Source of the DNA: a bacterium
GTDB lineage: Bacteria; Hinthialibacterota; Hinthialibacteria; H5-UNCL2
Length of the DNA stretch: 64,000 bases
Assembly (NCBI GenBank): GCA_015075175.1
Contig: JABTUV010000010.1
Coordinates: 123,912 to 187,911 of the forward strand
Reading direction: 5' to 3'
The position numbers and the translations under genes were made by a program. Below the pieces are notes generated by a model. That model saw nothing but the letters and a program-made list of their open reading frames with translations, did not search any database and had not been told where the DNA came from. Shown piece after piece: positions 35,256 to 44,130 of the stretch (positions within the stretch are counted from its first letter, which is position 1; the number at the start of each line of letters is the position of its first letter).

Positions 35256-36947
35256 ATGCGTTATCGCTGCTCGATACTGGATTGGGCCGTGCTTGCCGTG
35301 GCCGGCGTTTCGGCCCTCGTCTGCATGTCGCGGCTCTTCGGCTTTCTGGTCGATGACGCCTTCATCTCGTTTCGCTACGCGGAAAACCTGGCGGCGGGTC
35401 GCGGACTGGTGTTCAATCCGGGCGAGCGCGTCGAGGGCTACTCGAACCTCCTGTGGGTCCTCATTTTGGCTGGAGCGAATCGGCTGGGTCTGCCGACCAT
35501 CGCCACGGCGCAGGGTTTGGGATGCGTGGCGGCGTTCCTGGCCTTGATGCTCACGTTTTTCCTACGACGCCGGTCGCCGGCGCATTTCGCGGCGTTGCTT
35601 TTGGCCGCCAGTCTGCCCTGGGCGCTGTGGGCGGTGTCGGGCATGGAGACGCTTTTACTGCCTGCTCGTGATCCTGGCGGCGTTCGGACGGTTGCGCGGG
35701 CGAGAGCCGGCCCTGGTTCTGGACATCGGCTACCGCCGCGGGTTTGGCGACCCTGACGCGGCCCGAGGGCTGCTCCTGGCGCTGGCGATAGGCGCGCCCA
35801 TGATGCTGGACTTCCACTGGCGAGTCGGCGCCGCTTCCAGCGACATGGGCGGTGGCAGTCGCCCTTCGATACGCGGCCCGAAGCAGCCGCCCGCATGTGA
35901 CGCGAGTGACCCACGGGCCGCTACTCAGGGACTCGGTTTTTCCTTCTTCAAGGATGTCTTCCACATCTCATCTAACCGTCGCCGCGTCATCCTGTGGCTG
36001 GCGGTTCCCATCGGGTTTTATCCGCCCAGACCTTCTTTCGCCTGGCGTACTACGGCGAATGGCTGCCCTAACACCTACTACGCCAAGAGCGGGCCGCTTC
36101 TCTGGCAATGGTCGCGCGGCCTGGAACGCTACGCGCAGTTCTGGACCGAGCGAGGCGGGTGGGCGGTGTTTCTTCCCTGTCTCGTGGGACTTTGGCCGGC
36201 GGTGAAGCGGCAGCCGTCGGCGCTGCTGGCAGCGTCCGTCTTCGCCGCTCAGAGCCTCTTTTCATTCACGTCGGCGGGGACTGGATGGCCTTGCACCGGT
36301 TTCTCGTGCCCGCGCTGCCGTTTCTCTTTCTCTTATGGCAGACCGGGGTGGAGACCCTGGTCGAATACGGCCGGCGCGGCGCCTTGGCGTGGGCGGGCGC
36401 GGTCCTGCTTCTGGCGGGAGCCGTCTACGGAGGGCTGGGCGAGACCCTACCGGGCAAGGAGTCGCTGTGGAGCTATGCCCGCCGCTACGCCCACGGCTAC
36501 CGGGAGGGACTGGAGCGCACCTCGATCGCCGTGGGCAAGCGATTGCGTCTCATCGCGCCCCCGGGCGCCCGCATCGCCCTGGGCGACGCCGGCGCTCTGC
36601 CCTACTACAGCGGACTCGCCATCATCGACCTCTACGGCCTCATGAACCGCGGTCTGGCGCATCTTCCCGGCCATGCACTATATTTTGACCCCGGCTCATT
36701 TGACGTGGGGACCATTCTTTCCCAACGCCCGGAGTTCATTTATCTCAACTCCATGAATGATTACGTGCGCCAGCGACAGCCCTTCCAGCCCCTCGACCAC
36801 CTTCAAGTCGACGCCTTGATCGCTCGCAACCCGAGTTTTGTGAAGGATTATCGGTGGGTCGAGAGCGCCCCCTTCGCGCCTCGTCAATGGTGCCATCTAT
36901 TCGCCCGCAACGACGTTGAGCTTGGGACTCAACGTGAAACAAAGTAG
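35256..36947 (+). pseudogene. Membrane glycosyltransferase (AftB/GT-C-like), frameshifted and interrupted
   Basis: The first 140 residues are a good polytopic start: [20 protein letters not shown], then [17 protein letters not shown], the catalytic-loop DD motif of GT-C fold sugar transferases. After about 35640 the frame changes, and at 35858-35950 a family C repeat sits inside the gene. Later pieces return in shifted frames: LAYYGEWLPNTYYAKSGPLL (one indel at the Pro-Asn pair, near 36070), AQFWTERGGWAVFLPCL, then FIHVGGDWMALHRFLVPALP and the C-terminal domain LYGLMNRGLAHLPGHALYFD. At least three indels and an insertion have broken it. It may have added a lipid-linked sugar to a cell-envelope polymer. 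Confidence 0.7.
35858..35950 (+). repeat. Family C repeat inserted in glycosyltransferase gene
   Basis: GTCGCCCTTCGATACGCGGC ... CGGGCCGCTACTCAGGGACT, followed by CGGTTTTTCCTTCTTC. The sequence matches the reverse complement of 1401-1492 closely, including the TTTTTC/TTCTTC tail, and lies where the coding text of the glycosyltransferase is lost. Confidence 0.8.
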
Positions 36948-37028
36948 CCGCGCCGCCCAAGGGTGTGCTATGCTTCGTCGAGAGGGCGCAAACCCGAGTT
37001 CGTATTGATGCGCGCCATGAAGGAAAAG

Positions 37029-37181
37029 ATGCCGATGAACGACGAGAAGATACTCCATCCCGACCAGGAAGAGCCGGTCGATCAGACCTACGGTTGGAAA
37101 TACCATCGCTATCTGCTTCTGATCGCCATCGTTTTGACGTTCATTTTCTACCTGGTTGTTTACAACCTGGCGCAGATTTGA
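37029..37181 (+). CDS. Small single-pass membrane protein
   Basis: 50 residues from ATG 37029 (or ATG 37035), with AAGGA just upstream. A polar N-terminal half (MNDEKILHPDQEEPVDQTYG) is followed by WKYHRYLLLIAIVLTFIFYLVVYNL, one transmembrane helix, and the gene ends two residues after it. It has a good ribosome site and a sensible composition for a real small protein, but no family is recognised. It lies between the glycosyltransferase and the moa promoter and could be part of neither operon. Confidence 0.5.
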   Translation: MPMNDEKILHPDQEEPVDQTYGWKYHRYLLLIAIVLTFIFYLVVYNLAQI

Positions 37182-37194
37182 TCCCGCGTACTTC

Positions 37195-37223
37195 TTGACA
37201 GCCGTCAAGCGGCCTTTTAGACT
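37195..37223 (+). promoter_or_regulatory. Candidate promoter for moaA
   Basis: TTGACA (37195-37200), 17-base spacer, TAGACT (37218-37223; four of six). Start of transcription would be near 37230, giving a leader of about 200 bases before moaA. Confidence 0.6.
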
Positions 37224-37350
37224 CAGGCAGAAATTGGGTAGACTCCGAGTCGTTCGACCTGCCGGTACATTCCATGGTCGGACGACCGCAAGGGTGGGGA
37301 GTGGAAACGCCCCCGCCTCCCGTGCTTGGAAAGGAGCTCCGACCCCGCCC

Positions 37351-37375
37351 GCTCCGGTCGCACCTCGACCGGAGC
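37351..37375 (+). promoter_or_regulatory. Perfect 10-base-pair hairpin in moaA leader
   Basis: GCTCCGGTCG and CGACCGGAGC pair exactly around the loop CACCT. A second GC-rich inverted segment precedes it (GGGGAGTGG..CCCCCGCCTCCC, about 37302-37320). Long structured leaders before moaA often hold the molybdenum-cofactor riboswitch; I cannot confirm the motif by eye. Confidence 0.45.
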
Positions 37376-37427
37376 GCCGCTCTCGGTCCACTCCTGTCCT
37401 ACGGGTATGACGATCAAGGACGGATGC

Positions 37428-38414
37428 ATGCTGGTCGACCGCTTCGGGCGTGTGATTACCTATATCCGGGTGTCGGTGACGGATCGGTGCAACCTGCGCT
37501 GCCTGTATTGCATGCCCGAGGAGGGGATGCCGTGGTTCGCCGGGCCGGACCTGTTGAACTTCGACGAGATCGCGCGCGTATTGGCGGTGGGGGCGCGGCT
37601 GGGCCTGCGCAAGATTCGCATCACCGGCGGCGAACCGCTGGTGCGGCCGGGCGTGCCCGAGCTCGCCGCGCGGTTGGCGGCGCTTCCCGGCGTGACCGCC
37701 CTGGCCATGACCACCAACGGCGTGCTCCTGGCCCCGCACGTGGAGGAACTGTACCGCGCCGGCGTCTGCAGCCTGAACATCAGCCTGGATACGCTGCAGC
37801 CCGCGCGCTTCATGCAGATGACGCGCCGGGACCTCTTCGCCCGCGTGTGGGAAGGCATCGAGAAGGCGGCGGGCTTGCCCTTTCCCAAGGTGAAGATCAA
37901 CGTGGTCCTGGCACGCGGCGTCAATGACGATGAAATCCTGGATTTCGCGCGCTTGACGCGGACGCATGCCTTCGAGGTCCGCTTCATCGAGCCGATGCCG
38001 TTCGGACCGACGGCGGCCTGGCAAGAGGGCCGCGTCGTCCCGGCGGCGGAAATCCTGGACCGGATCGCGCGGGAAGAGGAGATCGCGGAGCTGGACATCC
38101 CGCAGGACACGCGCGGGCCGGCGCGACTCTACCGGCTGCGGGGCGCCCGGGGGATGGTGGGGCTGATCAGTCCCGTGTCGCGCGAGTTCTGCCAGCTGTG
38201 CAACCGCATCCGGCTGACGGCGGACGGCAAGCTGCGCGGATGCCTGATGGCCGACGGCGAGTTGGACTTCCGCGCCGCGCTGCGGAACGGCGCGGGCGAG
38301 CCCGAGATCGAAGGGTTATTCCTGGAGGCGATGGCGCGCAAGCCCGAGCGGCATTACATCAACGAGGAGGATTTCGTCGTTCCCGGCCGCGGCATGTCGC
38401 AGATCGGGGGTTGA
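37428..38414 (+). CDS. moaA: GTP 3',8-cyclase (molybdenum cofactor biosynthesis A)
   Basis: 328 residues from ATG 37428, with AAGGACGG upstream; an in-frame ATG at 37407 adds seven residues. Radical-SAM enzyme that rearranges GTP to 3',8-cyclo-GTP, the first Moco step. The N-terminal 4Fe-4S site is SVTDRCNLRCLYCMPEEG (CxxxCxxC) near residue 15-32, SAM region RITGGEPLVRPG near 68, and SLDTL near 120. The C-terminal cluster is FCQLCNRIRLTADGKLRGCL near 245-265. The protein ends in the conserved Gly-Gly (MSQIGG) needed for activity. First gene of moaA-moaD-moaE; the genes are separated by repeats rather than overlapping. Confidence 0.96.
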   Translation: MLVDRFGRVITYIRVSVTDRCNLRCLYCMPEEGMPWFAGPDLLNFDEIARVLAVGARLGLRKIRITGGEPLVRPGVPELAARLAALPGVTALAMTTNGVLLAPHVEELYRAGVCSLNISLDTLQPARFMQMTRRDLFARVWEGIEKAAGLPFPKVKINVVLARGVNDDEILDFARLTRTHAFEVRFIEPMPFGPTAAWQEGRVVPAAEILDRIAREEEIAELDIPQDTRGPARLYRLRGARGMVGLISPVSREFCQLCNRIRLTADGKLRGCLMADGELDFRAALRNGAGEPEIEGLFLEAMARKPERHYINEEDFVVPGRGMSQIGG

Positions 38415-38429
38415 TGTGGGCCGCCGCGC

Positions 38430-38622
38430 CTCTCGATACGGCGAGTACGCCTACTCGAGGACGCGGCTCAGGGGGTAGCTTGAGGCGGGAGTCCAGCGCC
38501 GTGTTCTCGAGCAACCCGGCAAACCAGCGCCGTGTTCTCGAGCAGGCCGACAACCCAGGGCCGTGTTCTCGAGTAGCCCGACAACCCAGGGCCGTGTTCT
38601 CGAGTAGCCCGGTACTCCGGGC
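38430..38622. repeat. Family C element plus 31-base tandem repeat, four units
   Basis: A family C type element (CTCTCGATACGGCGAGTACG ... GGACGCGGCTCAGGG) at 38433-38474 is followed by an exact 31-base tandem array. The core GCCGTGTTCTCGAG starts at 38498, 38529, 38560 and 38591. The units read roughly CAACCCAGGGCCGTGTTCTC then GAGTAGCCCGA and differ by a few bases. No leader, spacer or cas gene is present, so it is a minisatellite, not a CRISPR array. Confidence 0.85.
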
Positions 38623-38658
38623 GTATCGAGAGATCCCGGCCCGACCGGTGGTAGTAAG

Positions 38659-38922
38659 ATGGGCCTGGTACGCGGAGAAGTGACGGTGCGACTCTGGAGC
38701 AGCCTCTGCGAGCTGGCGGGCCGGGAGACGGTCGTGGTTCCGCTGCTCCGCGAGGAGGCGACGGTGCGCGAAGTCGTCAACCGATTGGCGGAGAGCTGGC
38801 CGGAGATGAACGCCGTGCTGCCGTCGCTGCTCGTGGCGCGCGACTGCCAGTATCTCTCGCTGGACAGCGCGGTCGAGTCGGGGGACGAGCTGTCGCTCAT
38901 GCCGCCCCTGTCGGGCGGTTGA
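38659..38922 (+). CDS. moaD: Molybdopterin synthase sulfur-carrier subunit
   Basis: 87 residues from ATG 38659; GTG codons at 38680 and 38686 are possible later starts, the latter with GGAG nearby. Ubiquitin-like beta-grasp protein whose C-terminal Gly-Gly is thiocarboxylated and delivers sulfur to make the molybdopterin dithiolene. The fold text is VTVRLWSSLCELAGRETVVV, then ATVREVVNRLAESWPEM, and the end is DELSLMPPLSGG, with the obligatory GG. It lies directly before moaE, its partner in molybdopterin synthase. Confidence 0.9.
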   Translation: MGLVRGEVTVRLWSSLCELAGRETVVVPLLREEATVREVVNRLAESWPEMNAVLPSLLVARDCQYLSLDSAVESGDELSLMPPLSGG

Positions 38923-39018
38923 TGTGGAGTGCGGCAGCTTGCCGCCGCGAGCGCAGCACCCCTCGATACGGCCCGCGGCCTACTCGGGGCACGGCGCTGC
39001 GCAACTACGGAGGATGAG

Positions 39019-39420
39019 GTGCGACGCAAGTTGGCCTTGACGCGCGAGCCGCTGGACGAAGCGGCGATCTCCGCCTGGGCTCAGGACACAGAGACCGGCG
39101 CCGTCGTCAGTTTCGTGGGCCGCGTGCGGGAGTACGAGGGCGAAGAGCTCATCGACGCGCTGGAATATGAAGTTTATGAAGACATGGCGCAGGTCCAGAT
39201 GCAGCGCCTGGCGGATGAGATCGAAAACGAATACCCGGACGTGCGCGCGCTGGCGCTGGTGCATCGCGTGGGAGTGATTCCGGTCGGCGAGGCCGCCGTG
39301 GTCGTGGCGGTCGGCGCCGGCCACCGGCAGGAGGGGTTTGCCGCCTGCCGTTACGGCATTGATCGACTCAAGGAGATCGTGCCCATTTGGAAAAAGATTG
39401 CCAAGGGCGCGCGCGCGTAG
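39019..39420 (+). CDS. moaE: Molybdopterin synthase catalytic subunit
   Basis: 133 residues from GTG 39019, chosen for the CGGAGG ribosome site 6 bases upstream; a longer in-frame start at 38929 lies in a repeat. MoaE converts cyclic pyranopterin monophosphate to molybdopterin using MoaD sulfur. Typical blocks: GAVVSFVGRVREYEGEE near residue 30, LEYEVYEDMAQVQMQRLADE near 52, ALALVHRVGVIPVGEAAVVV near 85, and the catalytic-lysine region GHRQEGFAACRYGIDRLKEI then PIWKKI near 110-128. The spacer between moaD and moaE is a family C/D repeat. Confidence 0.94.
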   Translation: MRRKLALTREPLDEAAISAWAQDTETGAVVSFVGRVREYEGEELIDALEYEVYEDMAQVQMQRLADEIENEYPDVRALALVHRVGVIPVGEAAVVVAVGAGHRQEGFAACRYGIDRLKEIVPIWKKIAKGARA

Positions 39421-39512
39421 TTGCGAAGTGCCGTGCCCCGAGTAGGCCGCGGGCCGTATCGAGGGGTGCTGCGCCGGTCGGCAGATAGTCGGTGCGCGGT
39501 GCGCACCCTACG
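39421..39512. repeat. Repeats (families D, C and GTGCGCACC type) after moaE
   Basis: TAGTTGCGAAGTGCCGTGCC and CCGAGTAGGCCGCGGGCCGT, ATCGAGGGGTGC, then GGTGCGCGGTGCGCACCCTA (about 39491-39510), the same GTAGGGTGCGCACC text seen at 7382-7400 in the other orientation. They sit directly before the nadA remnant ribosome site. Confidence 0.7.
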
Positions 39513-39523
39513 AGGAGAACAAC

Positions 39524-40571
39524 ATGAGTACAACTGGAACGTTTGCGTTGGCCTCGGTACGTGGGTTGTCGGACGCGGATAACCGACACGTCCGCGCACA
39601 AAACGCAGATGGGCCAGTCTGTCAATGCCAGCTCACCACTATCGGCGCATCGAACATTGTCGCTGGCAGTTTCGTGGGCGATTCGACGTGAACTTTCGCG
39701 GGCGGCGTCAGGGCAGCAGGCGGGAGCATCGTCTTCTGCGGCGTACACTTCATGGCCAAAGGCGCGCATTCACGGGGCCAGACAGAAGGATCTATCTTTT
39801 AATCGGCCAGGTTGTCTGATGGCGGACATGGCCCGCCGTCCAGATCGAGGCTGGCGGGGCTCACCTCCAACCAGCCGGCAGAGTCCGTCATTCCCATCAC
39901 CACCATGAAATCGGACCGGACCTGAAGGCGTTTCTGCGGGCGCCACGGCGGACTCGGTAATGTACGTCTTCCAACGCGGTGGGGCGCATTTCGTAGACCT
40001 TCGGCGCGGTCGCAGCATCTTTTCTTCCCGGCAGGCACCTGGGGCGCAACACCGCCAACGCCCTGGCATTTCCCGCGAGGAGATGGTCCTCTGGGACCCG
40101 CGCGAGGGAGAACGGCGGCCTATCAGGACGAAAGGATCATAAGGCCATTGTCATCCTCTGGAAGGGGCTACACCACGGTACATACCCGCTCAGGTGGGCC
40201 ACGTGGCAGGCGCACCAGGAACATCCCGGCTGCAAGGTGATTGTGCATCCCGAGTGCACCAAAGTGGTCGCCGCGGCGGACCGCTCCGGCTCGACCAACC
40301 AGATGGTCAGGGTACATTAGCCGCCGCCGGCCAGCGGTGACGGTGATCAGGACCGGTGAAATCTGACCTATCGGCTGGCGGTATTATCGGATCGGCGGGT
40401 ATTGCCGCTGGCGCGATCGCTCTGCCCAATAGCCAGCACAAGACCAACCTGCGCGACATCTCGGCCTGGATCATCTGGGTAGTGGACCGAGATCGTGGTG
40501 ATTTCCGCCAGAGGAACGGTCGCCGACGCGCAACGGCTGGCGTTGGGCACGTGTTGTCGGTTAACAATTAG
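39524..40571 (+). pseudogene. nadA: Quinolinate synthase A, heavily frameshifted
   Basis: The 5' end is well formed: GAGGAG then ATG 39524 (MSTTGTFALASVRGLSDAD). Conserved NadA text can then be followed across many frame changes: AHHYRRIE, IVAGSFVGDST, GGSIVFCGVHFMAKGA (about 39715-39770), PGCLMADMA (39805-39835), ESVIPIT, the core LGRNTANAL (about 40030-40065), EEMVLWDPRE (40078-40110), KVIVHPECTKVVAAADRSGS (40234-40295), LCPN..KTNLRDIS.AWII (about 40422-40475), and an end resembling GTVAADARLALERMLSVNN. These are the quinolinate synthase landmarks, including an Fe-S cysteine in LCPN. Indels occur about every 30-80 bases and there are substitutions. Either a decaying gene or very poor sequence. 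Confidence 0.75.
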
Positions 40572-40658
40572 GAAAACGGGGGTCGGCGCCTGTTTGCGCG
40601 TGGACCTTGATTGACGAAGTTTCCGCCGTAAATAGGCGCTGACCCAATTTTCCGACGA
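40566..40658. repeat. Degenerate family F element
   Basis: GGAAAACGGGGGTCGGCGCC ... GGCGCTGACCCAATTTTCC: two opposed family F ends with several substitutions relative to the copies at 48887-48963, 52088-52177 and 53413-53500. It follows the nadA remnant. Confidence 0.7.
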
Positions 40659-40659
40659 A

Positions 40660-42410
40660 GGACCCTCCGCGTGAGCGCCGCAATAGACGATTTTCCGCGT
40701 TAGCGAACGCTTGGCATAACGGATCGAAATCTGCCGGCGGTTTCCGCAGGTGGAAAGAGCGTCCGGCGCGAGCAGGTGAAGCTGTTCATTGGCCTGCACA
40801 ACAACGCGCTTGCCGGCAGCCGGTCAATCACGCGACTTCGACGCCATCCTGGACGGGCGGCTCCTCCGCTCCCCTCTCTTGTGCAACCATATGCGGCTGC
40901 GGACGCTTCTGGTGCGACGACTGCCGCGGACAAGTGACGGAGGTGCTGGAAGTGAGGACTGAGGCGGCGGTGGTGACCGTACTGGAACGGCGGGGCGACG
41001 CCGTCGACGAGGGCGCTGGCGCGGCGGCTGCGCGCGACTGCGCGAAACGCTGCGCCCGCCGGCCGCCGGAAGACGGTGTCGCGTTTTTCCCTATCCTCGG
41101 CGTGAGCGTGGTTCGAGCAGGGCGGACGTTATCCGATTTCGCGCCGCCGCAGAGCGTTCGCGGCGTCCGAGACGCTGGCGCGCTTTCGTCCATCAAACGG
41201 GCGGCGCGCCTGCCATCACCACCTCAACCTGTCCCTTTTGCTGGGACGGGCGAGGTCGCGGCTCGTCTCAACCTGGTGCTGGTGCGCCATCGCGGCCGTG
41301 CGCAGGGATGACGCGACGCTGATACCTGCCGCCAGCGAGCGATCAGCGCAGCTCCTCGTGAGATGATCGCGGGGGCGATGGACAGATCGTTCGGGTTGTA
41401 CTATCCAGCGGGTTCCGTAAGTTCCAGCAACACAGGGTTGCGGGCGGTGGATTATCAGCGGACGTAGGAGGCGCCCGCGGGCGAGCGGCGTCCTCGGGCG
41501 CCACCGGGTCCACCAACCACAAGAGCGTAACGCTCCGGCAAAACTCGCCAGTCTCCGCGGCGGATCCAGGGTCCCTGGCGACGGACTACGCGTTTAACGA
41601 GGTCGTTTCCATTGCCGGGCGAACGCGGTAGACGCAACAAGTTGACGAAGGACGGGTGTGTGGATGGTACAAAGAGACGCTTGTGACGGCCCCTTCGTCA
41701 GCAGCGGATTGGGACGGGCCCCTCTCAGGGCTTAAACAGGGGTTTTCCGGTTCCCCACAAGGGGCCATCAGGATAACCCACTGAAAACAAATTACGGTGT
41801 GCTGTGGGATTCAACTTCCAACCGCCCCGCGTGTCACGGTCTGTCACAGTTCCGGCGAAGGCCATCGGTGGCTTCGGCGCGCCAGACGCACAACGGCGCG
41901 GGACGTCAAAACGGGCGCCCAGCGATAGGCCTCGCTGGCGCCGACGCGCTGGGACAGTCCAGCGGATCCAGCACAAACGAACCGTGGCTCTCGGCGCGGT
42001 CGGCGGACGCCAGCCGCTTACGAACACGGGCGCGGTTATAGCCCGGCGTCGGGCGCCGGCGACATGCACCAAATCGTCGCACCAGCAACGACTCGAATCC
42101 GTGACGATTCCTGGGTCCGTGACCGCCGCTTCCAGCACGCGCCTGACGGCCGCTGAGAGAAGTGGGCTGGGCGCTCAATACGCCATTGTCTCGATACGCC
42201 GGGTACCAGCTACTCGAACACGGCTGAACCGCGGGCAAATCCGTCCTCCACGGCGTCTGAGTCGCCAAAGACGTATCGAGGGCAACGGTACTCCGCGCGT
42301 ATCGAGGCGCGCTTGACGGCTCCGACCCACGTTGGACGGCTGCTGGCGGGCTGTTGGGGTTTTGGATGCAGTTCTTGTTGGCATCAGGGCGCGGCTGTCG
42401 ACACCGACCA
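40660..42410. other. Indel-rich region without a recognisable gene
   Basis: About 1.75 kb in which no frame stays open with protein-like composition. A GTG with plausible context is at 40672 (VSAAIDDFPR then stop), and pieces such as CGCGRFWCDDCRGQ (about 40890) and NHKSVTLRQNSPVSAADP (about 41515-41580) look protein-like, but I could not assign them. Family C fragments lie at 42186-42230 and 42270-42315. The quality matches the nadA remnant next to it. Confidence 0.4.
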
Positions 42411-42505
42411 GAAGAAATCTTCTGCCTCGGACTCGACTTGCGGTAACGGCGGGGAAGATTTCTCCCTTCGGTCGAAATGACAGCGTGCTTCGGTCGAAAT
42501 GACAG
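42411..42505. repeat. Dispersed repeat, family B
   Basis: GAAGAAATCTTCTGCC, then GAAGATTTCTCCCTTCGGTC and GAAATGACAG twice, matching 5988-6112. Confidence 0.8.
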
Positions 42506-42509
42506 CTCA

Positions 42510-42655
42510 ACTGCACCGGAACCGCGACGCGTGGCGGCGTCGGAACTTGAATACACGGATGTGGGTTTGTCGCTGGGAACGACGTACTATTATCAGGTTT
42601 ACGAGCTGCACGGGCAGCCGCAGTCCAAACCATTGCGGCAGCAAGCAGCCGCACT
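42510..42655 (+). pseudogene. Fibronectin type III-like fragment
   Basis: A short stretch reads RVAASELEYTDVGLSLGTTY then YYQVYELHG, the F and G strands of an FnIII domain (YTDTGLSPGTTYYYRV pattern). It has no start or stop of its own and runs into a GCAGCAAGCAGCCGC repeat also present near 60846. Remnant of a larger secreted protein. Confidence 0.5.
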
Positions 42656-42660
42656 GCAGA

Positions 42661-43749
42661 TCAGATTTCCAGAATCATGCGTTCGGGGCGCTCGATGACT
42701 TCCTTGATGCGATAAAGGAATTGCACCGCCTCGCGGCCGTCCACGATGCGATGGTCGTAGGTCAGCGCCACGTACATCATGGGACGGATCACGATCTGTC
42801 CGTCGCGCGCCACGGGGCGGTCCTGGATCGCGTGCATCCCCAGAATCCCGCTCTGCGGCGGATTGACGATGGGGGTCGAAAGCATCGAGCCGAACACGCC
42901 GCCGTTGGTGATGGTGAACGTGCCGCCGGAGAGTTCCTCCAGCGACAGCTTGTTTTCGCGGGCGCGTCTGGCGAAGTCGTCGATCTGAGTTTCGATCTCG
43001 GCGAAGCTGAGGCGCTCCGCATTGCGCAAGACCGGCACAACCAGTCCCTTGCCGCCCGACACCGCGATGCCGATGTCATAGTAATTGTGATAGACGATCG
43101 CGTCGTCGCGGATTTCCGCGTTGAGGGCGGGGAATTGTTTCAGGGCCTCGATAGAGGCTCTTACAAAGAAGGACATGAAGCCCAGCTTGACGCCGTAACG
43201 CTGGAGGAAGGCTTCTTTGAAATTCCTGCGCAGTTCGACCACAGCGGACATGTCGATCTCGTTGAAAGTCGAGAGCAGGGCGGCGGTGCGTTGCGCCTCG
43301 ACCAGCCGCGCCGCGACGCTCCGGCGCAGGGGGGACATGGGGACGGCCTCCTCGCGGCGCTCGGCGCGGGGCGCGGCCGGCGGAGGCGCCATCGCGGGGG
43401 CGGAGAATTGTTTGAGCGGCGCCGCACCGGACGCGGCTTCCATCTGCTGCGCGGCCGCCGCTGATGGGGTCGTGCCGGACGGCGGCTTTGTTTCTTGCGC
43501 GCCGGCAACCCTCGCGGCGGAGAGAAGTCCGATGACTTCGCCCACCGCCGCCGTCTCCCCCTCCTTCTTGATGATGGTGGTCAGCGTACCCGCCTCGGGC
43601 GCGGGCAGCTCGACCGTGGCCTTGTCGCTCTCGACTTCCACCAGCGGTTCATCCCGGCCCACGGCCTCCCCCGGTTTCTTCAACCATTTGCCGACGACGA
43701 CCTCGCGGATGGACTCGCCGAGGGAGGGAACTGTGAGTTCAACGGGCAT
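42661..43749 (-). CDS. sucB: 2-oxoglutarate dehydrogenase E2 (dihydrolipoyl succinyltransferase)
   Basis: 362 residues from ATG 43749, with GAGGAG 6 bases upstream. Transfers succinyl from lipoyl-Lys to CoA. One lipoyl domain (residues 1-77, lipoyl-Lys in [13 protein letters not shown]), then a linker of about 55 residues rich in Ala, Pro and Thr, then the catalytic domain beginning [20 protein letters not shown] and ending with the active-site [16 protein letters not shown]. The usual peripheral subunit-binding domain between linker and catalytic domain (a 35-residue helix pair with a G.GP.GRV.K.DV pattern) is absent, which makes it shorter than the typical 400-430 residues. It follows sucA. 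No lpd gene is in the window. Confidence 0.9.
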   Translation of the reverse strand: MPVELTVPSLGESIREVVVGKWLKKPGEAVGRDEPLVEVESDKATVELPAPEAGTLTTIIKKEGETAAVGEVIGLLSAARVAGAQETKPPSGTTPSAAAAQQMEAASGAAPLKQFSAPAMAPPPAAPRAERREEAVPMSPLRRSVAARLVEAQRTAALLSTFNEIDMSAVVELRRNFKEAFLQRYGVKLGFMSFFVRASIEALKQFPALNAEIRDDAIVYHNYYDIGIAVSGGKGLVVPVLRNAERLSFAEIETQIDDFARRARENKLSLEELSGGTFTITNGGVFGSMLSTPIVNPPQSGILGMHAIQDRPVARDGQIVIRPMMYVALTYDHRIVDGREAVQFLYRIKEVIERPERMILEI

Positions 43750-43776
43750 GGCGGTCTCCTCGCATCTTAGTGTCGT

Positions 43777-44130
43777 TCCCCTCACCCTAACCCTCTCCCC
43801 GAGGGAGAGGGGACTTCACCTCTCCCTTGAGGGAGAGGTCGGCGCGGAGCGCCGGGTGAGGGAAGCGCTCGGCAGGAGGGCGGCAGCGCTGCGCACTCGT
43901 CCCCTCACCCTAACCCTCCCCGAGGGAGGGGACTACCTCTCCGCGGGGAGAGGTCGGCAGAGCGCCGAGTGAGGGCGCCGGCGGAGGGCATGCGCAACCG
44001 CCGTGCCGCTCACCCGGCCTCTCTCTGCGTGGGAGAGGTCCCTTCCCCTCTCCCCGAGGGAGAGGGGACTTCATTTCTCCCCCAGGGAGAGGGGACTTCA
44101 TGTCTCCCCCAGGGAGAGGGTTGAAGGCGC
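43777..44130. repeat. CCCTCACCCTAACCCTCTCC repeat array (family G)
   Basis: Multiple direct and inverted copies of CCTCTCCCCGAGGGAGAGG and CCCAGGGAGAGGGGACTTCA, plus two CCCCTCACCCTAACCCT blocks. It fills the sucA-sucB spacer and extends into sucA, encoding the last 70 or so residues of that reading frame. Confidence 0.85.

Noticed and set aside
38498..38621. Regular 31-base spacing suggested a small CRISPR array
   Set aside because: The whole 31-base unit repeats with no unique spacers, the units vary within the core, and there is no cas gene or leader; it is a minisatellite.
40672..41310. Possible nadC or nadB after the nadA remnant
   Set aside because: No quinolinate phosphoribosyltransferase or aspartate oxidase motif could be followed in any frame; left as an unassigned region.
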